Both the position numbers and the translations under genes were made by a program. Source: Pseudomonas sp. MM213 (GTDB lineage Bacteria > Pseudomonadota > Gammaproteobacteria > Pseudomonadales > Pseudomonadaceae). From it: 64,000 nucleotides of DNA. Shown piece by piece: positions 1-10,517 of the stretch. Numbering within the stretch: position 1 is the stretch's first letter; every line of letters begins with the position of its first letter. The stretch covers positions 2,976,001 through 3,040,000 of the forward strand of contig NZ_CP081943.1 in the NCBI RefSeq assembly GCF_020423045.1, written 5' to 3'. The notes beneath the pieces are model-generated. The model worked only from the letters and a program-made list of their open reading frames with translations, made no database searches and had not been told where the DNA came from.

Positions 1-1464
1 CGGGTTCAGCCAGTCGCGGCTCGGGGTGCCGTGCTTGCTGGTGATGATCTCGACTTGCTCACCGGTTTGCAGGCTGTAGTTGAGCGGTACGATGCGCCCG
101 TTGATCTTCGCGCCACGGCAGTTGTGACCGATCTCGGTGTGCACGCGGTAGGCGAAGTCCAGCGGCGTCGCGCCTTTCGGCAAGTCGATGGCGTGACCGT
201 CGGGGGTGAAGATGTACACCCGATCCGGCTCGATATCGACCCGCAGCTGTTCCGCCAGGCCGCCGATGTCGCCCAACTCTTCGTGCCACTCGAGCACCTG
301 ACGCAGCCAGGAGATTTTCTCTTCGTAGTGGTTGGAGCCGGACTTGACGTCGGTGCCCTTGTAGCGCCAGTGCGCGCAAACGCCCAACTCGGCCTCTTCG
401 TGCATGGAATGGGTGCGGATCTGCACTTCCAGCACCTTGCCCTCAGGCCCGATCACCGCCGTGTGCAACGAGCGGTAGCCGTTCTCTTTCGGGTTGGCGA
501 TGTAGTCGTCGAACTCTTTCGGGATGTGCCGCCACAAGGTGTGGACGATGCCGAGCGCGGTGTAGCAATCGCGCATTTCCGGCACCAGCACGCGAACGGC
601 GCGAACGTCGTAGATCTGGCTGAACTCCAGACCCTTGCGTTGCATTTTGCGCCAGATCGAATAGATGTGTTTGGCCCGGCCGCTGATGTCGGCATCGACG
701 CCGGTGGCCTGCAATTCGACTTTCAGCTGGTTCATCACATCGGCGATGAAACGCTCGCGATCCAGGCGCCGCTCGTGCAGCAACTTGGCGATCTGCTTGT
801 ACTGATCGGGCTCGAGGTAGCGGAAGGACAAGTCCTCCAGTTCCCACTTGATGTGACCGATGCCGAGACGGTGGGCGAGCGGCGCGTAGATGTCGAAGAC
901 TTCCCGGGCGACGCGGTTGCGCTTCTCGTCGTCGGCGGTTTTCACCGCACGGATCGCGCAGGTGCGTTCGGCCAGTTTGATCAGCGCGACACGCACGTCG
1001 TCGACCATGGCCACGAGCATCTTGCGCAGGTTTTCCACCTGGCCCTGAGTGCCCATCACCATGGATTTACGCGGGCTCAGGCTGTCGCTGATCGCCGCCA
1101 TGCGTTGCACGCCGTCGATGAGTTTGGCCACCACGGGACCAAAGCGCTGGCTGACCGCCGGCAACTGGATCTGACCTTCGCGCACGCCTCGGTACAGGAC
1201 CGCGGCGACCAGCGAATCCTGATCGAGCTTGAGGTCGGCGAGGATCTCGGCAATTTCAAGGCCGGTGCGGAAACTGGAGTTTCCCTCTGACCACAAATTC
1301 TTCGCCGCATTGGCTTGTTGTTCTGCCTCGCGAGCGTACTCGCAGGCTTCTTTCAAGGCTTCGCGATCCAGTGCCAGATCGACACTGACCGCATGATCGA
1401 GCCAAGCCTCGAGATTGATACTGCCGTCGGTGTTGATCGGCTGGTGTGCTCTCACCTGTACCAT
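1..1464 (-). CDS. relA: GTP pyrophosphokinase RelA ((p)ppGpp synthetase I), C-terminus outside window
   Basis: Makes (p)ppGpp from ATP and GTP/GDP when ribosomes stall on uncharged tRNA. The first 488 codons are present; the reading frame is open to base 1, so the C-terminal regulatory part is cut off. The ATG at 1464-1462 (MVQVRAHQPI) follows an AGGGAAGG-like ribosome binding site. The HD-hydrolase motif is degenerate (YRGVREGQIQLP where SpoT has HDxxED), as expected for a synthetase-only RelA. The synthetase region has YDVRAVRVLV and NGYRSLHTAV, followed by a TGS domain (IFTPDGHAIDLPKGATPLDF). It lies 122 bp downstream of rlmD on the same strand, as in other pseudomonads. Confidence 0.96.
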   Translation of the reverse strand, partial: MVQVRAHQPINTDGSINLEAWLDHAVSVDLALDREALKEACEYAREAEQQANAAKNLWSEGNSSFRTGLEIAEILADLKLDQDSLVAAVLYRGVREGQIQLPAVSQRFGPVVAKLIDGVQRMAAISDSLSPRKSMVMGTQGQVENLRKMLVAMVDDVRVALIKLAERTCAIRAVKTADDEKRNRVAREVFDIYAPLAHRLGIGHIKWELEDLSFRYLEPDQYKQIAKLLHERRLDRERFIADVMNQLKVELQATGVDADISGRAKHIYSIWRKMQRKGLEFSQIYDVRAVRVLVPEMRDCYTALGIVHTLWRHIPKEFDDYIANPKENGYRSLHTAVIGPEGKVLEVQIRTHSMHEEAELGVCAHWRYKGTDVKSGSNHYEEKISWLRQVLEWHEELGDIGGLAEQLRVDIEPDRVYIFTPDGHAIDLPKGATPLDFAYRVHTEIGHNCRGAKINGRIVPLNYSLQTGEQVEIITSKHGTPSRDWLNP

Positions 1465-1586
1465 CTTGCTTACCTTCCCTACGACGCAGATTCAATGCGT
1501 CAAATCGCTGACCTTCGCTGCCCATGAGCCCACGTCGGGCTGGTACGCGGCTGCACGGGCGGGCCAGTCGGACCAGACGAGCCTTC

Positions 1587-2939
1587 CTAACTCGCTTCAA
1601 ATAACGCCATGGCTTCGACATGCGCCGTCTGAGGAAACATATCGAGAATCCCGGCACGTTTTAACCGGTAGCCCTGCTTGATCAATTCCACTGTGTCGCG
1701 CGCCAGCGTTGCCGGATTGCATGACACATACACCAACCGCTCGGCACCCATCGACTTGAGCTTGCGCACCACCTCGAAAGCACCGTCACGGGGTGGGTCC
1801 AAGAGTACCGCACAAAAGCCTTCGCGCGCCCATTCGGCATCGGTCAAAGGCTGGGATAAATCGGCCTGAAAAAACTTCGCATTATGAAGATTGTTGCTAG
1901 CGGCGTTCGCGGCTGCGCGCTCAACCATCGCCTGCACACCTTCGACTGCCACCACTTCGCGAACCGCCTTGGCCAGCGGCAAGGCAAAGTTACCCAACCC
2001 ACAGAATAGATCGAGAACGCGCTCATCCGCTGTCGGCTTCAACCAGTCCAGCGCCTGGGCAACCATCGCTTCGTTGACCGCCGCGTTGACCTGAATGAAG
2101 TCTCCCGGCCGGTACGCCAGGTTCAAATCCCACTGTTCAAGGCGATAGCCCAAAGACTGATCGGCTTGAACCGGTTGTGGCTCGCCCTCTCCATGCAGCC
2201 ACAATTGAGCTTCATGAAACGAGCAGAAATCCTTGAGGATCGTCAGATCGGATTCGGACAACGGCGCCATGTGCCGCAGCAAAACCGCCAACGACGAACC
2301 ACTGAACAATTCCACATGCCCCAACGCCTGAGGCTTGCTCAAGCGGCGGAGCATTTCCGGCAAGCGGGTCATGATCGGTTGCAAGGGCTGTACCAGCACC
2401 GTGCATTCGTTGATCGCAACGATGTCCTGACTGCCAGCGGCGCGGAAACCGACTTCGAGCTTCTTCGCTTTCATGTCCCAGCGCACCGCTACACGGGCGC
2501 GACGGCGGTAAGCGAATTCCGGACCGCTTAACGGCGCGGCCCATTCTTCGGGCTCGACACCGGCGACCTTCGACAATTGCTCGGCGAGCATGCGCTGTTT
2601 CAGGGCAAGTTGTTCGGTGTGCGGCAGATGTTGCACGCTGCAACCGCCACAGCGACCGGCATGCGGACACGGTGCCGGGCGACGCAGTTCGCTGGCCTGG
2701 AACACACGCTCGGTGCGCGCCTCGACTACTTTGCCGTGGGCGCCCAACACGCGCGCCTCGACCTCTTCACCGGCCAATGCGCCGATGACGAACCAGGTGC
2801 GACCTTCGAAAAACGCGATACCGCGACCGTCATTCGCCAGGCGCTCTATAGTCAGGCGCTGCTTTTTGCCGGTCGGAATTTGCGGGGCCTTGCTGCCGCC
2901 GGTGGGCTGGAAGCGCAGGCCTCTCTCGTGCTTGGCCAT
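1587..2939 (-). CDS. rlmD: 23S rRNA (uracil-1939-C5)-methyltransferase RlmD
   Basis: 450 aa, full length. It methylates U1939 of 23S rRNA with S-adenosylmethionine. In order: an N-terminal TRAM domain (about residues 25-85), the four-cysteine Fe-S motif ([15 protein letters not shown]), the SAM site [15 protein letters not shown], the motif LDPPRDGA and the catalytic [10 protein letters not shown]. The start ATG overlaps the cysM stop by one base (TGATG), so translation is probably coupled. The order cysM-rlmD-relA on one strand suggests a shared transcript. Confidence 0.96.
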   Translation of the reverse strand: MAKHERGLRFQPTGGSKAPQIPTGKKQRLTIERLANDGRGIAFFEGRTWFVIGALAGEEVEARVLGAHGKVVEARTERVFQASELRRPAPCPHAGRCGGCSVQHLPHTEQLALKQRMLAEQLSKVAGVEPEEWAAPLSGPEFAYRRRARVAVRWDMKAKKLEVGFRAAGSQDIVAINECTVLVQPLQPIMTRLPEMLRRLSKPQALGHVELFSGSSLAVLLRHMAPLSESDLTILKDFCSFHEAQLWLHGEGEPQPVQADQSLGYRLEQWDLNLAYRPGDFIQVNAAVNEAMVAQALDWLKPTADERVLDLFCGLGNFALPLAKAVREVVAVEGVQAMVERAAANAASNNLHNAKFFQADLSQPLTDAEWAREGFCAVLLDPPRDGAFEVVRKLKSMGAERLVYVSCNPATLARDTVELIKQGYRLKRAGILDMFPQTAHVEAMALFEAS

Positions 2940-3841
2940 CAGTTGGGCGCGTCGAAAATGCCGGTCGACAAGTAACGGTCGCCACGGTCGCAGATGATCG
3001 CGACGATCACCGCGTTTTCAACTTCTTTGGACAGGCGCAGCATCGCTGCCACGGCACCGCCCGAGGACACGCCGCAGAAGATGCCTTCTTCGCGAGCCAG
3101 ACGACGGGTCACGTCCTCGGCTTCGCTTTGCGCCATGTCGACGATGCGGTCCACACGATCGGCCTGGTAGATCTTCGGCAGGTATTCCTGCGGCCAGCGA
3201 CGGATGCCCGGGATCGCCGAGCCTTCCATCGGTTGCAGGCCGATGATCTGCACGTTGTCGTTCTGCTCTTTCAAGTAGCGCGACACGCCCATGATGGTGC
3301 CCGTGGTGCCCATCGAACTGACGAAATGAGTGATGGTGCCCTCGGTCTGACGCCAGATTTCCGGGCCGGTGGTGGTGTAGTGCGCTTGCGGGTTATCACC
3401 GTTGGCGAACTGGTCCAGCACCTTGCCACGGCCTTCGGCTTCCATTCGCTGAGCGAGGTCGCGTGCGCCTTCCATGCCTTCTTCCTGGGTCACCAGGATC
3501 AGCTCGGCGCCATACGCCGTCATCGCGGCCTTGCGCTCGGCGCTGGAGTTGTCCGGCATGATCAGGATCATCTTGTAACCCTTGATCGCGGCGGCCATGG
3601 CCAGGGCGATCCCGGTGTTGCCCGAGGTCGCTTCGATCAGCGTATCGCCGACGTGGATCTGCCCGCGCAACTCGGCGCGGGTAATCATCGACAGCGCCGG
3701 CCGGTCCTTGACCGAACCCGCCGGGTTGTTCCCTTCGAGCTTGAGCAAAAGGGTATTGCTGGTGGCGCCGGGCAGGCGCTGCAAACGAACCAGCGGAGTG
3801 TTGCCGACGCAATCGGCGATGGTTGGGTACTGCAAGGTCAT
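2939..3841 (-). CDS. cysM: Cysteine synthase B (O-acetylserine sulfhydrylase B)
   Basis: 300 aa from the ATG at 3841-3839 ([20 protein letters not shown]). The frame is open 22 codons further upstream, but that stretch lacks family similarity. It is a PLP enzyme that makes cysteine from O-acetylserine and sulfide or thiosulfate. Visible motifs are [11 protein letters not shown] with the PLP-binding lysine, the substrate loop [11 protein letters not shown] and the C-terminal GVSSGGAV. It is the first gene of the cysM-rlmD pair, with a one-base overlap. The gap upstream (3842-4237) should hold its promoter. Confidence 0.96.
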   Translation of the reverse strand: MTLQYPTIADCVGNTPLVRLQRLPGATSNTLLLKLEGNNPAGSVKDRPALSMITRAELRGQIHVGDTLIEATSGNTGIALAMAAAIKGYKMILIMPDNSSAERKAAMTAYGAELILVTQEEGMEGARDLAQRMEAEGRGKVLDQFANGDNPQAHYTTTGPEIWRQTEGTITHFVSSMGTTGTIMGVSRYLKEQNDNVQIIGLQPMEGSAIPGIRRWPQEYLPKIYQADRVDRIVDMAQSEAEDVTRRLAREEGIFCGVSSGGAVAAMLRLSKEVENAVIVAIICDRGDRYLSTGIFDAPN

Positions 3842-4237
3842 GGCGTATTCGCAATCCAGACTGCGGGGGCGCCTATCATACCGGCAAACGTTGGAAGGCC
3901 ATATCACGCAAAGTGCGGTGCTTATGGCTTATGGGAATAAGCGACTGATTCAGGACTCTGCTGCCTGCGCAACATAGACCTGGGCAGCGCCTCAAAACTC
4001 TAACTGAACAACTCCCGTGCCGAGGGACAGGGTTTGTGTCAGCAGCGCTCACACTTTTGCCGGCTGGATTTCGCTGCGACCGAACAGCGCAGCTTTGAAC
4101 GAGATTTTACACTGGGGAGAAAATGATCAGGTTGTGGGTCCAGGAAAATTGTCTCACCAGCGGTGAGACTTTTTCGTGGGGCTGACCCGAAGGGCCTCTT
4201 CGCGGGCAAGCCTCGCTCCTACAGGGAATAGCGTTGA
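3842..4237. other. Intergenic gap between cysM and the upstream kinase gene
   Basis: About 400 bp with no convincing gene. It holds the cysM upstream region, a strong hairpin-plus-T-tract near 4151-4174 and one REP half-element at 4194-4226. Nothing else was recognised. Confidence 0.5.
4151..4175 (+). terminator. Intrinsic terminator-like hairpin
   Basis: Perfect 8-bp stem GTCTCACC / GGTGAGAC with a 3-nt loop, followed by five T on the plus strand. On the minus strand four T follow, so it may also end the kinase operon. No plus-strand gene precedes it. Confidence 0.6.
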
Positions 4238-4294
4238 TCACACCATTTGCGGTCGGCACACATCCACTGTGGGAGCGAGCCTGCTCGCGATGGC
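4194..4294. repeat. REP doublet (two inverted halves)
   Basis: One half is at 4194-4226 (CTTCGCGGGCAAGCCTCGCT core) and the inverted half at 4267-4294 (GGGAGCGAGCCTGCTCGCG core). The second half lies inside the 3' end of the upstream kinase gene and encodes its last residues. Confidence 0.85.
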
Positions 4295-5653
4295 GTCATC
4301 AGCCACCAACCGCATGTTCAGCCGCAACCCTGCCCCAGTGTTCTCAGCCCAAAGCCGTCCGCCCTGGCGCTGCACCGCATTCCTTGCAATGCTCAGCCCC
4401 AACCCGAACCCGCCATTCCCCGGCCGCGAACCATCGAGTCGAGTGAACGGCGAGAAGATCCGCTCAAGATCCTCTTCAGCCACTCCGCCCCCTTCATCCT
4501 CCAGCCACAGATGCCAGTAACCGCCTTCACGTCGTCCATCCAGACGCACGATGCCACCCTTCGGTGAATGGCGAATGGCATTGCGCAGGATGTTTTCCAG
4601 CGCCTGGGCCAAGGTGTTGAGATTGCCGCGCACCCAGCAGGATGAATCCACCGCGCACTGCAATTGCTCGGTGGGGCAGCAACTTTCATAGCAGGCGTTG
4701 TCCGTGAGCATTTCCCACAGTGCCTGAATCTGGATCGCCTCGTCGGGCAAGGGCGTACGCTCGGTGTCGAGCCAGGCCAGTTGCAGCGTGTCTTCGACCA
4801 ACCGTTGCATGCCATCGACTTCGCGACCAATGCGTTCGCGCAGTTGCACCAGACTTTGCTCACCCTCGCTCGCCACGCGCAAACGGCTCAAGGGGGTGCG
4901 CAATTCGTGGGACAGGTCGCGCAGCAGCTGTTGTTGCAGGGCCACCGTGCTTTGCAGGCGCTCGGACATGTGATCGAACGCGCGGCCAAGCTCACCCAGT
5001 TCATCGCAGCGATTGGTCGTGCGGCTCGACAGGCGCACACCCAACTGGTCGGCGCGCCACGCATTGGCCTGCTCGCGCAGTTGATTGAGGGGCACGACCA
5101 GCAATCGATACAGCCCGACGCACAACAGCAAGGTGAACAGTCCGGGAATCACACCATTGGTGATGACGCGCCAGAACACCCGGTAGCGCCCCGGCTTGAA
5201 CCGCTGGGGCAGTTCGATCACCACGCTGCCAACGGATGAGTCGCCGGGAAACGGTACACGCAGCCACGGCAGGCGTTTTTTGTGAATGGGCCAGTCCAGG
5301 CCACGCAGAAAAGTCAGGCGCTGGATTTCCTGGTCCGTCAGCGATTGGCTGCTCAACGACTGCAAATCGCCGCCAATCACACCCACCCAGCCCTTTTCAC
5401 GCTGTCGCATATCCTGCAGCCAGGCATCGACACCTGCGCTCTGCCCCTGCTCCCATGCCTGTTCGGCTTCGGCGGCATAGCGCGTCAGAGTGCCTCGGGC
5501 TTCGTCAGAGAGAAACTGGTTGCGCTGTTCCATGTAGCGGCCCCAGGACCAGCTCAGCCAGATCATCAGCAGACAGAACGCCACCAGCAGACAGGCGAGT
5601 TTCCAGAATAGCGAATGCCTGCCCGGCAGGTCAGACCACTTCATGGTCAGCAC
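4238..5653 (-). CDS. Two-component sensor histidine kinase (PirS position)
   Basis: 471 aa inner-membrane kinase. Transmembrane segments at about 17-37 and 168-190 flank a periplasmic region. A HAMP domain follows, then HisKA with the phospho-accepting His249 in LSHELRTPLSR, and an HATPase domain (N box NILRNAIRHSP, G boxes DEGGGV and GFGLGLSIA). The start overlaps the response regulator end by 23 bp. Synteny (cysM - sensor - regulator - gacS) matches what I recall for pirS of P. aeruginosa, but no siderophore receptor gene lies next to it. The last ~20 residues (ASRLAPTVDV...) are encoded by a REP element, so the C-terminus is probably a recent replacement. Confidence 0.88.
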   Translation of the reverse strand: MLTMKWSDLPGRHSLFWKLACLLVAFCLLMIWLSWSWGRYMEQRNQFLSDEARGTLTRYAAEAEQAWEQGQSAGVDAWLQDMRQREKGWVGVIGGDLQSLSSQSLTDQEIQRLTFLRGLDWPIHKKRLPWLRVPFPGDSSVGSVVIELPQRFKPGRYRVFWRVITNGVIPGLFTLLLCVGLYRLLVVPLNQLREQANAWRADQLGVRLSSRTTNRCDELGELGRAFDHMSERLQSTVALQQQLLRDLSHELRTPLSRLRVASEGEQSLVQLRERIGREVDGMQRLVEDTLQLAWLDTERTPLPDEAIQIQALWEMLTDNACYESCCPTEQLQCAVDSSCWVRGNLNTLAQALENILRNAIRHSPKGGIVRLDGRREGGYWHLWLEDEGGGVAEEDLERIFSPFTRLDGSRPGNGGFGLGLSIARNAVQRQGGRLWAENTGAGLRLNMRLVADDAIASRLAPTVDVCRPQMV

Positions 5654-6365
5654 TCAGGACATAGCCCTTGCCCCACACCGTGCGCACTTCCCGTTCGGTG
5701 TAGCCGATGGCCTTGAGTTTGCGACGGATCTGGCTGATGTGCATGTCGAGGCTGCGGTCGTGAGCCGCGTAACCCCGTTGCAACACGTGCTGATAAAGGA
5801 AGGCTTTGCTCAGCACCTCATCGCCGTTGCGGTGGAGAGTGTCCAGCAACCGGTACTCGCTGCGGGTCAGGCCGGCGGCGTGTTCGCCATAGAACACCTC
5901 GAAGCATTCATCGTCGAAACGCAGACTGTCCGCCACCAAGGCAACCGGCGCCACGGCCGGGCGACGATCCAGTGCGACGCGCCGCAGGATCGCTTCGATG
6001 CGCACGCGCAACTCGGCCATGCTGAAGGGCTTGGGCAAATAATCATCGGCGCCGAGGCGGAAACCGCTGATGCGATCGGCTTCGGCGCCCAGTGCCGACA
6101 TCAGCACCACCGGGGTGGAATGGCTCTGGCGCAATTGGGTCAGCACGTTCAGTCCGTTCATGCCCGGCAGCAGAATGTCCATCAACACCACATCGAAGGC
6201 TTGCTCACGGGCAATCGCCAGGCCTTCCTGGCCATTTTGGCACCAGGTCACCTGGAAACCGTTTCGGCCCAGTTGCTCATGCACATAAGCACCGAGCACC
6301 AGGTCGTCTTCGATGGAGAGGATTCGGGGATGGCCAACAGAGATGGGAGTCATGAGTATCTGCAA
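5631..6365 (-). CDS. OmpR-family response regulator (PirR position)
   Basis: 244 aa from a TTG start (6365-6363), or 240 aa from the ATG at 6353. A weak GAG lies before the TTG, so the start is undecided. The receiver domain (about 14-125) has acidic residues IEDD, the phospho-acceptor Asp in VVLMDILLPGMNG and the lysine in DDYLPKPF. The winged-helix output domain (about 145-240) includes LTRSEYRLLDTLHRNGDEVLS and HISQIRRKL. It is translated ahead of, and overlaps, its cognate kinase. It is divergent from gacS with about 200 bp between them. Confidence 0.9.
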   Translation of the reverse strand: MQILMTPISVGHPRILSIEDDLVLGAYVHEQLGRNGFQVTWCQNGQEGLAIAREQAFDVVLMDILLPGMNGLNVLTQLRQSHSTPVVLMSALGAEADRISGFRLGADDYLPKPFSMAELRVRIEAILRRVALDRRPAVAPVALVADSLRFDDECFEVFYGEHAAGLTRSEYRLLDTLHRNGDEVLSKAFLYQHVLQRGYAAHDRSLDMHISQIRRKLKAIGYTEREVRTVWGKGYVLSADHEVV

Positions 6366-6567
6366 ATAATTCTCAGTTGATGATTATTCAAGATTGCCTC
6401 GCCGGGGGCAACCCAAGGTTTGCCAGCCACGCAAAAGCGCTGGACTGCCCGACGAATGACGTCATCAATTTTACGAGGATTGCCCGCAAGCAAATCGCTA
6501 CACTGCGCAAGTGGCGTGTACCGGATGTACGCGCAGGTTCTTAAATGGCTGGATGCAGGAGAGAGGC

Positions 6568-9321
6568 GTGCTCAAGAAACTGGGAATAAAAGGCCGCGTG
6601 CTGTTGCTGACCTTGCTGCCAACCAGCCTGATGGCCTTGGTGCTGGGCGGCTATTTCACCTGGATGCAGCAATCCGACCTGCAAACCCAACTCATGCAGC
6701 GTGGCGAAATGATCGCCGAACAGCTCGCGCCCCTTGTCGCGCCGGCCATGAGCCACAAGGACACCGAACTGCTGGAACGCATCGCCACCCAAGCGCTGGA
6801 AACGCCCGATGTGCGCGCGGTGACGCTCCTCGCCCCGGACCGCTCGTCGCTGGCGCATGCTGGCCCGACCATGCTCAATCCGGCGCCGCTGGGCAATGGC
6901 TCGCAAATGCTGCGCCGCAGCGGCAACGATGCGACGCGTTACCTGCTGCCGGTGTTCGGCAAGCACCGCAACCTGGCCGGTGACCTGATACCCGAGGAAT
7001 CTGACCGCCTGCTGGGTTGGGTCGAGCTCGAACTGTCCCACAACGGCATGCTGCTGCGCGGTTATCGCAGCCTGTTCGCCAGCCTGCTGTTGATCGGCGC
7101 GGGCCTCGCCGGTGCGGCGCTGCTGGCATTACGCATGGGCCGTACGATCAATCGGCCGCTGAGCCAGATCAAGCAAGCGGTGGCGCAACTCAAGGACGGT
7201 CACCTGGAAACCCGCCTGCCGCCGCTCGGCAGTCAGGAGCTCGATGAACTGGCGTCCGGCATCAACCGCATGGCCGGCACCCTGCAGAACGCCCAGGAAG
7301 AATTGCAGCACAGCATCGATCAGGCCACCGAAGACGTGCGCCAGAACCTGGAAACCATCGAAATCCAGAACATCGAGCTGGACCTGGCACGCAAGGAAGC
7401 CCTGGAGGCGAGCCGGATCAAATCCGAATTCCTCGCCAACATGAGCCATGAAATCCGCACGCCGCTCAACGGCATTCTCGGTTTCACCCATCTGCTGCAA
7501 AAAAGCGAACTGACCCCACGTCAGCTCGACTACCTGGGCACCATCGAAAAATCCGCCGACAGCCTGCTGGGGATCATCAACGAGATCCTCGACTTCTCGA
7601 AAATCGAGGCCGGCAAACTGGTGCTCGACCACATTCCGTTCAACTTGCGCGATTTGCTCCAGGACACCCTGACCATCCTCGCCCCGGCCGCCCACGCCAA
7701 ACAACTGGAACTGGTGAGCCTGGTCTATCGCGACACGCCGCTGTCGCTGGTCGGCGATCCACTGCGTCTGAAGCAGATCCTCACCAACCTGGTGAGCAAC
7801 GCGATCAAGTTCACCCGCGAAGGCACCATCGTTGCCCGCGCCATGCTCGAAGACGAGCATGAAGACAGCGTGCAACTGCGCATCAGTATTCAGGACACCG
7901 GCATCGGCCTGTCGAACGAGGACGTGCGCGCGCTGTTCCAGGCCTTCAGCCAGGCCGACAATTCGCTGTCCCGGCAACCCGGTGGCACCGGCCTGGGGCT
8001 GGTGATTTCCAAGCGCCTGATCGAACAGATGGGCGGCGAGATCGGCGTCGACAGCACGCCGGGCGAAGGTTCGGAATTCTGGATCAGCCTGAGCCTGCCG
8101 AAAACCCGCGACGACGCCGAAGACCTGCCCGCTCCGCCGTTGCTCGGACGCCGCGTCGCCGTGCTGGAGAACCACGAACTGGCCCGTCAGGCGTTGCAGC
8201 ATCAGCTGGAAGACTGTGGCCTGGAAGTCACCCCGTTCAACACTCTGGAAAGCCTGACCAATGGCGTGACCGGCGCACACCAGACCGATCTGGCGATCGA
8301 CCTCGCCGTGCTCGGCATCACCAGCAACGACATGCCGCCGGAGCGTCTCAACCAGCATATCTGGGACCTTGAGCACCTCGGCTGCAAAGTGCTGGTGCTG
8401 TGCCCGACCACCGAACAGACACTGTTCCACCTCTCGGTGCCGAACCCACACAGCCAGCTCCAGGCCAAACCGGCCTGCACACGCAAGTTGCGCCGGGCTT
8501 TGTCCGATCTGGTCAATCCGCGCCAGCAACGTAGCGATCCCGGCGAACCGGTGTCCAGCCGCGCACCGAAGGTGCTCTGCGTCGACGACAACCCGGCCAA
8601 TCTGTTGCTGGTGCAAACCCTGCTCGAAGACCTTGGCGCCAAGGTGCTTGCAGTGGAAAGCGGCTATGCCGCCGTCAAAGCGGTGCAGACCGAGACCTTC
8701 GATCTGGTGTTGATGGACGTGCAGATGCCTGGCATGGATGGTCGTCAGAGCACCGAAACCATTCGCCAGTGGGAAAGCGAACGGCATTGCACGCCGCTGC
8801 CGATCGTAGCCCTCACCGCCCACGCGATGGCCAACGAAAAACGCGCGCTGCTGCAAAGTGGCATGGATGATTACCTGACCAAACCGATCAGCGAGCGGCA
8901 ATTGGCTCAGGTGGTGTTGAAGTGGACCGGCCTGGCGCTGCGCAATCAGGGGCCCGAGCGTTCCAGCGACAGTCACGGCGGCGGCCACGAGTTGCAAGTG
9001 CTGGATCACGAAGAAGGGTTGCGGCTGGCGGCGGGCAAGGCGGATCTGGCGGCGGACATGCTGGCGATGTTGCTGGCATCGCTGGAAGCCGACCGCGAAG
9101 CCATCCGCTTCGCCCGGAAAACCAACGATCACAACGCATTGATCGAACGCGTACACCGCCTGCACGGCGCCACCCGTTATTGCGGCGTGCCGCAGCTGCG
9201 CGCTGCCTGCCAGCGCAGCGAAACCCTGCTCAAGCAACAGGACCCGAAGGCTCCGGGCGCATTGGAAGACCTCGACCGGGCCATCAATCGCCTGGCGGCG
9301 CATGCCCGTATCAATGCTTGA
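6568..9321 (+). CDS. gacS: Hybrid sensor kinase GacS (BarA family)
   Basis: 917 aa from a GTG start at 6568 ([14 protein letters not shown]) preceded by AGGAGAGA. The open frame extends 19 codons further, but the family begins here. GacS phosphorylates GacA, which drives small RNAs that titrate RsmA. In order: TM1 (about 10-32), periplasmic domain, TM2 (about 170-192), HAMP, HisKA with His294 in [12 protein letters not shown], HATPase ([20 protein letters not shown]), receiver with Asp717 in [13 protein letters not shown], and a C-terminal HPt domain with His866 ([12 protein letters not shown]). All phosphorelay residues are present. The downstream partner rsmA lies near 56.3 kb in this window. 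Confidence 0.97.
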   Translation: MLKKLGIKGRVLLLTLLPTSLMALVLGGYFTWMQQSDLQTQLMQRGEMIAEQLAPLVAPAMSHKDTELLERIATQALETPDVRAVTLLAPDRSSLAHAGPTMLNPAPLGNGSQMLRRSGNDATRYLLPVFGKHRNLAGDLIPEESDRLLGWVELELSHNGMLLRGYRSLFASLLLIGAGLAGAALLALRMGRTINRPLSQIKQAVAQLKDGHLETRLPPLGSQELDELASGINRMAGTLQNAQEELQHSIDQATEDVRQNLETIEIQNIELDLARKEALEASRIKSEFLANMSHEIRTPLNGILGFTHLLQKSELTPRQLDYLGTIEKSADSLLGIINEILDFSKIEAGKLVLDHIPFNLRDLLQDTLTILAPAAHAKQLELVSLVYRDTPLSLVGDPLRLKQILTNLVSNAIKFTREGTIVARAMLEDEHEDSVQLRISIQDTGIGLSNEDVRALFQAFSQADNSLSRQPGGTGLGLVISKRLIEQMGGEIGVDSTPGEGSEFWISLSLPKTRDDAEDLPAPPLLGRRVAVLENHELARQALQHQLEDCGLEVTPFNTLESLTNGVTGAHQTDLAIDLAVLGITSNDMPPERLNQHIWDLEHLGCKVLVLCPTTEQTLFHLSVPNPHSQLQAKPACTRKLRRALSDLVNPRQQRSDPGEPVSSRAPKVLCVDDNPANLLLVQTLLEDLGAKVLAVESGYAAVKAVQTETFDLVLMDVQMPGMDGRQSTETIRQWESERHCTPLPIVALTAHAMANEKRALLQSGMDDYLTKPISERQLAQVVLKWTGLALRNQGPERSSDSHGGGHELQVLDHEEGLRLAAGKADLAADMLAMLLASLEADREAIRFARKTNDHNALIERVHRLHGATRYCGVPQLRAACQRSETLLKQQDPKAPGALEDLDRAINRLAAHARINA

Positions 9322-9368
9322 TGCAACGCAATCCGTTTGATTGCCACGGGCGTAAGCTCACCGCAATC

Positions 9369-9460
9369 CCTTGTAGGAGCATGGCTTGCCAGCGAAGGGG
9401 CCCTCAAACCCTTCTTCATTCTGGAGGACGCCTTCGCTGGCAAGCCATGCTCCTACAAGG
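9369..9460. repeat. REP doublet (REPIN) between gacS and ldhA
   Basis: Inverted halves CCTTGTAGGAGCATGGCTTG and its complement at the other end, with about 25 bp of unrelated spacer. The outer stem is nearly perfect over 28 bp. Confidence 0.9.
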
Positions 9461-9522
9461 TATCCGGCGGGCCTGAAGTTTTCGGCAACAGGCATACCGC
9501 GTGTTTTTTCCAGGAGGACGCC

Positions 9523-10512
9523 ATGCGCACCATTCTTTTCAGCAGCCAGACCTACGACCGCGACAGTTTTCTCGGCGCCGACCTCCCTGCCGGCATCGAG
9601 CTGCACTTTCAATCGGCGCGACTCAGCCTCGACACGGCAGCGCTGGCGGAACATCACGAAGTGGTCTGTGCCTTTATCAATGACGACCTCAGCGCCCCGG
9701 TGCTCGAACGTCTGGCAGCGGGCGGCACACGCCTGATTGCCCTGCGCTCGGCCGGCTACAACCATGTCGACCTGACGGTGGCGAAGCGCCTGGGGTTGTC
9801 GATTGTGCGGGTTCCGGCCTACTCGCCCCACGCGGTGGCCGAACACGCGGTGGCGCTGATCCTGGCGCTCAACCGTCGTTTGCACCGTGCCTACAACCGC
9901 ACCCGCGAAGGGGATTTCAGCCTCCACGGGCTGACGGGTTTCGATCTGGTGGGCAAAACGGTCGGCGTGGTTGGCACCGGGCAAATCGGCGCGACCTTCG
10001 CGAAAATCATGAACGGTTTCGGCTGCCGGCTACTGGCCTATGATCCTTACCCCAATCCACAGGTCGAAGCCCTCGGCGCACGTTATTTGAGTTTGCCCGA
10101 GCTGCTGGCCGAATCGCAGATCATCAGCCTGCACTGCCCGCTCAACGAGCAGAGCAAACACCTGATCAACCGCGAGTCACTGGCGCACATGCAAGCAGGC
10201 GCCATGTTGATCAATACCGGTCGCGGCGGTCTGGTGGACACGCCGGCGCTGATCGACGCGCTGAAGGACGGCCAACTCGGTTACCTGGGACTGGATGTGT
10301 ATGAAGAAGAGGCGCAGCTGTTCTTCGAGGACCGTTCCGACCTGCCGCTGCAGGACGATGTGCTGGCGCGCCTGCTGACCTTCCCGAACGTGATCGTCAC
10401 CGCACATCAGGCCTTCCTGACCCGTGAAGCCCTGGGTGCAATTGCCGCGACGACGTTGCAGAACATTGCAGCCTGGGCGGCCGGCACGCCGCAAAATCAG
10501 GTCGAGGGCTGA
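9523..10512 (+). CDS. ldhA: Fermentative D-lactate dehydrogenase
   Basis: 329 aa D-2-hydroxyacid dehydrogenase that reduces pyruvate to D-lactate with NADH. The ATG at 9523 has a clear CAGGAGG site; the frame is open upstream through the REP element, but that part is not coding. It shows the Rossmann motif VGVVGTGQIGATFAKIM, the catalytic Arg in LINTGRGGLVDTPAL, Glu in YLGLDVYEEEAQLFFED and His in VTAHQAFLTREAL. The position after gacS is conserved in Pseudomonas. Confidence 0.95.
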   Translation: MRTILFSSQTYDRDSFLGADLPAGIELHFQSARLSLDTAALAEHHEVVCAFINDDLSAPVLERLAAGGTRLIALRSAGYNHVDLTVAKRLGLSIVRVPAYSPHAVAEHAVALILALNRRLHRAYNRTREGDFSLHGLTGFDLVGKTVGVVGTGQIGATFAKIMNGFGCRLLAYDPYPNPQVEALGARYLSLPELLAESQIISLHCPLNEQSKHLINRESLAHMQAGAMLINTGRGGLVDTPALIDALKDGQLGYLGLDVYEEEAQLFFEDRSDLPLQDDVLARLLTFPNVIVTAHQAFLTREALGAIAATTLQNIAAWAAGTPQNQVEG

Positions 10513-10517
10513 GCGGA

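Noticed and set aside
3842..4175. Rsm-type small RNA before the hairpin at 4151
   Set aside because: GGA count is near chance and not in hairpin loops.
7129..9303. 724-aa open frame antisense to gacS
   Set aside because: Antisense shadow of a codon-biased gene with no recognisable protein features.
9369..9460. Insertion sequence ends
   Set aside because: The inverted halves are a REP doublet; no transposase or target duplication is present.
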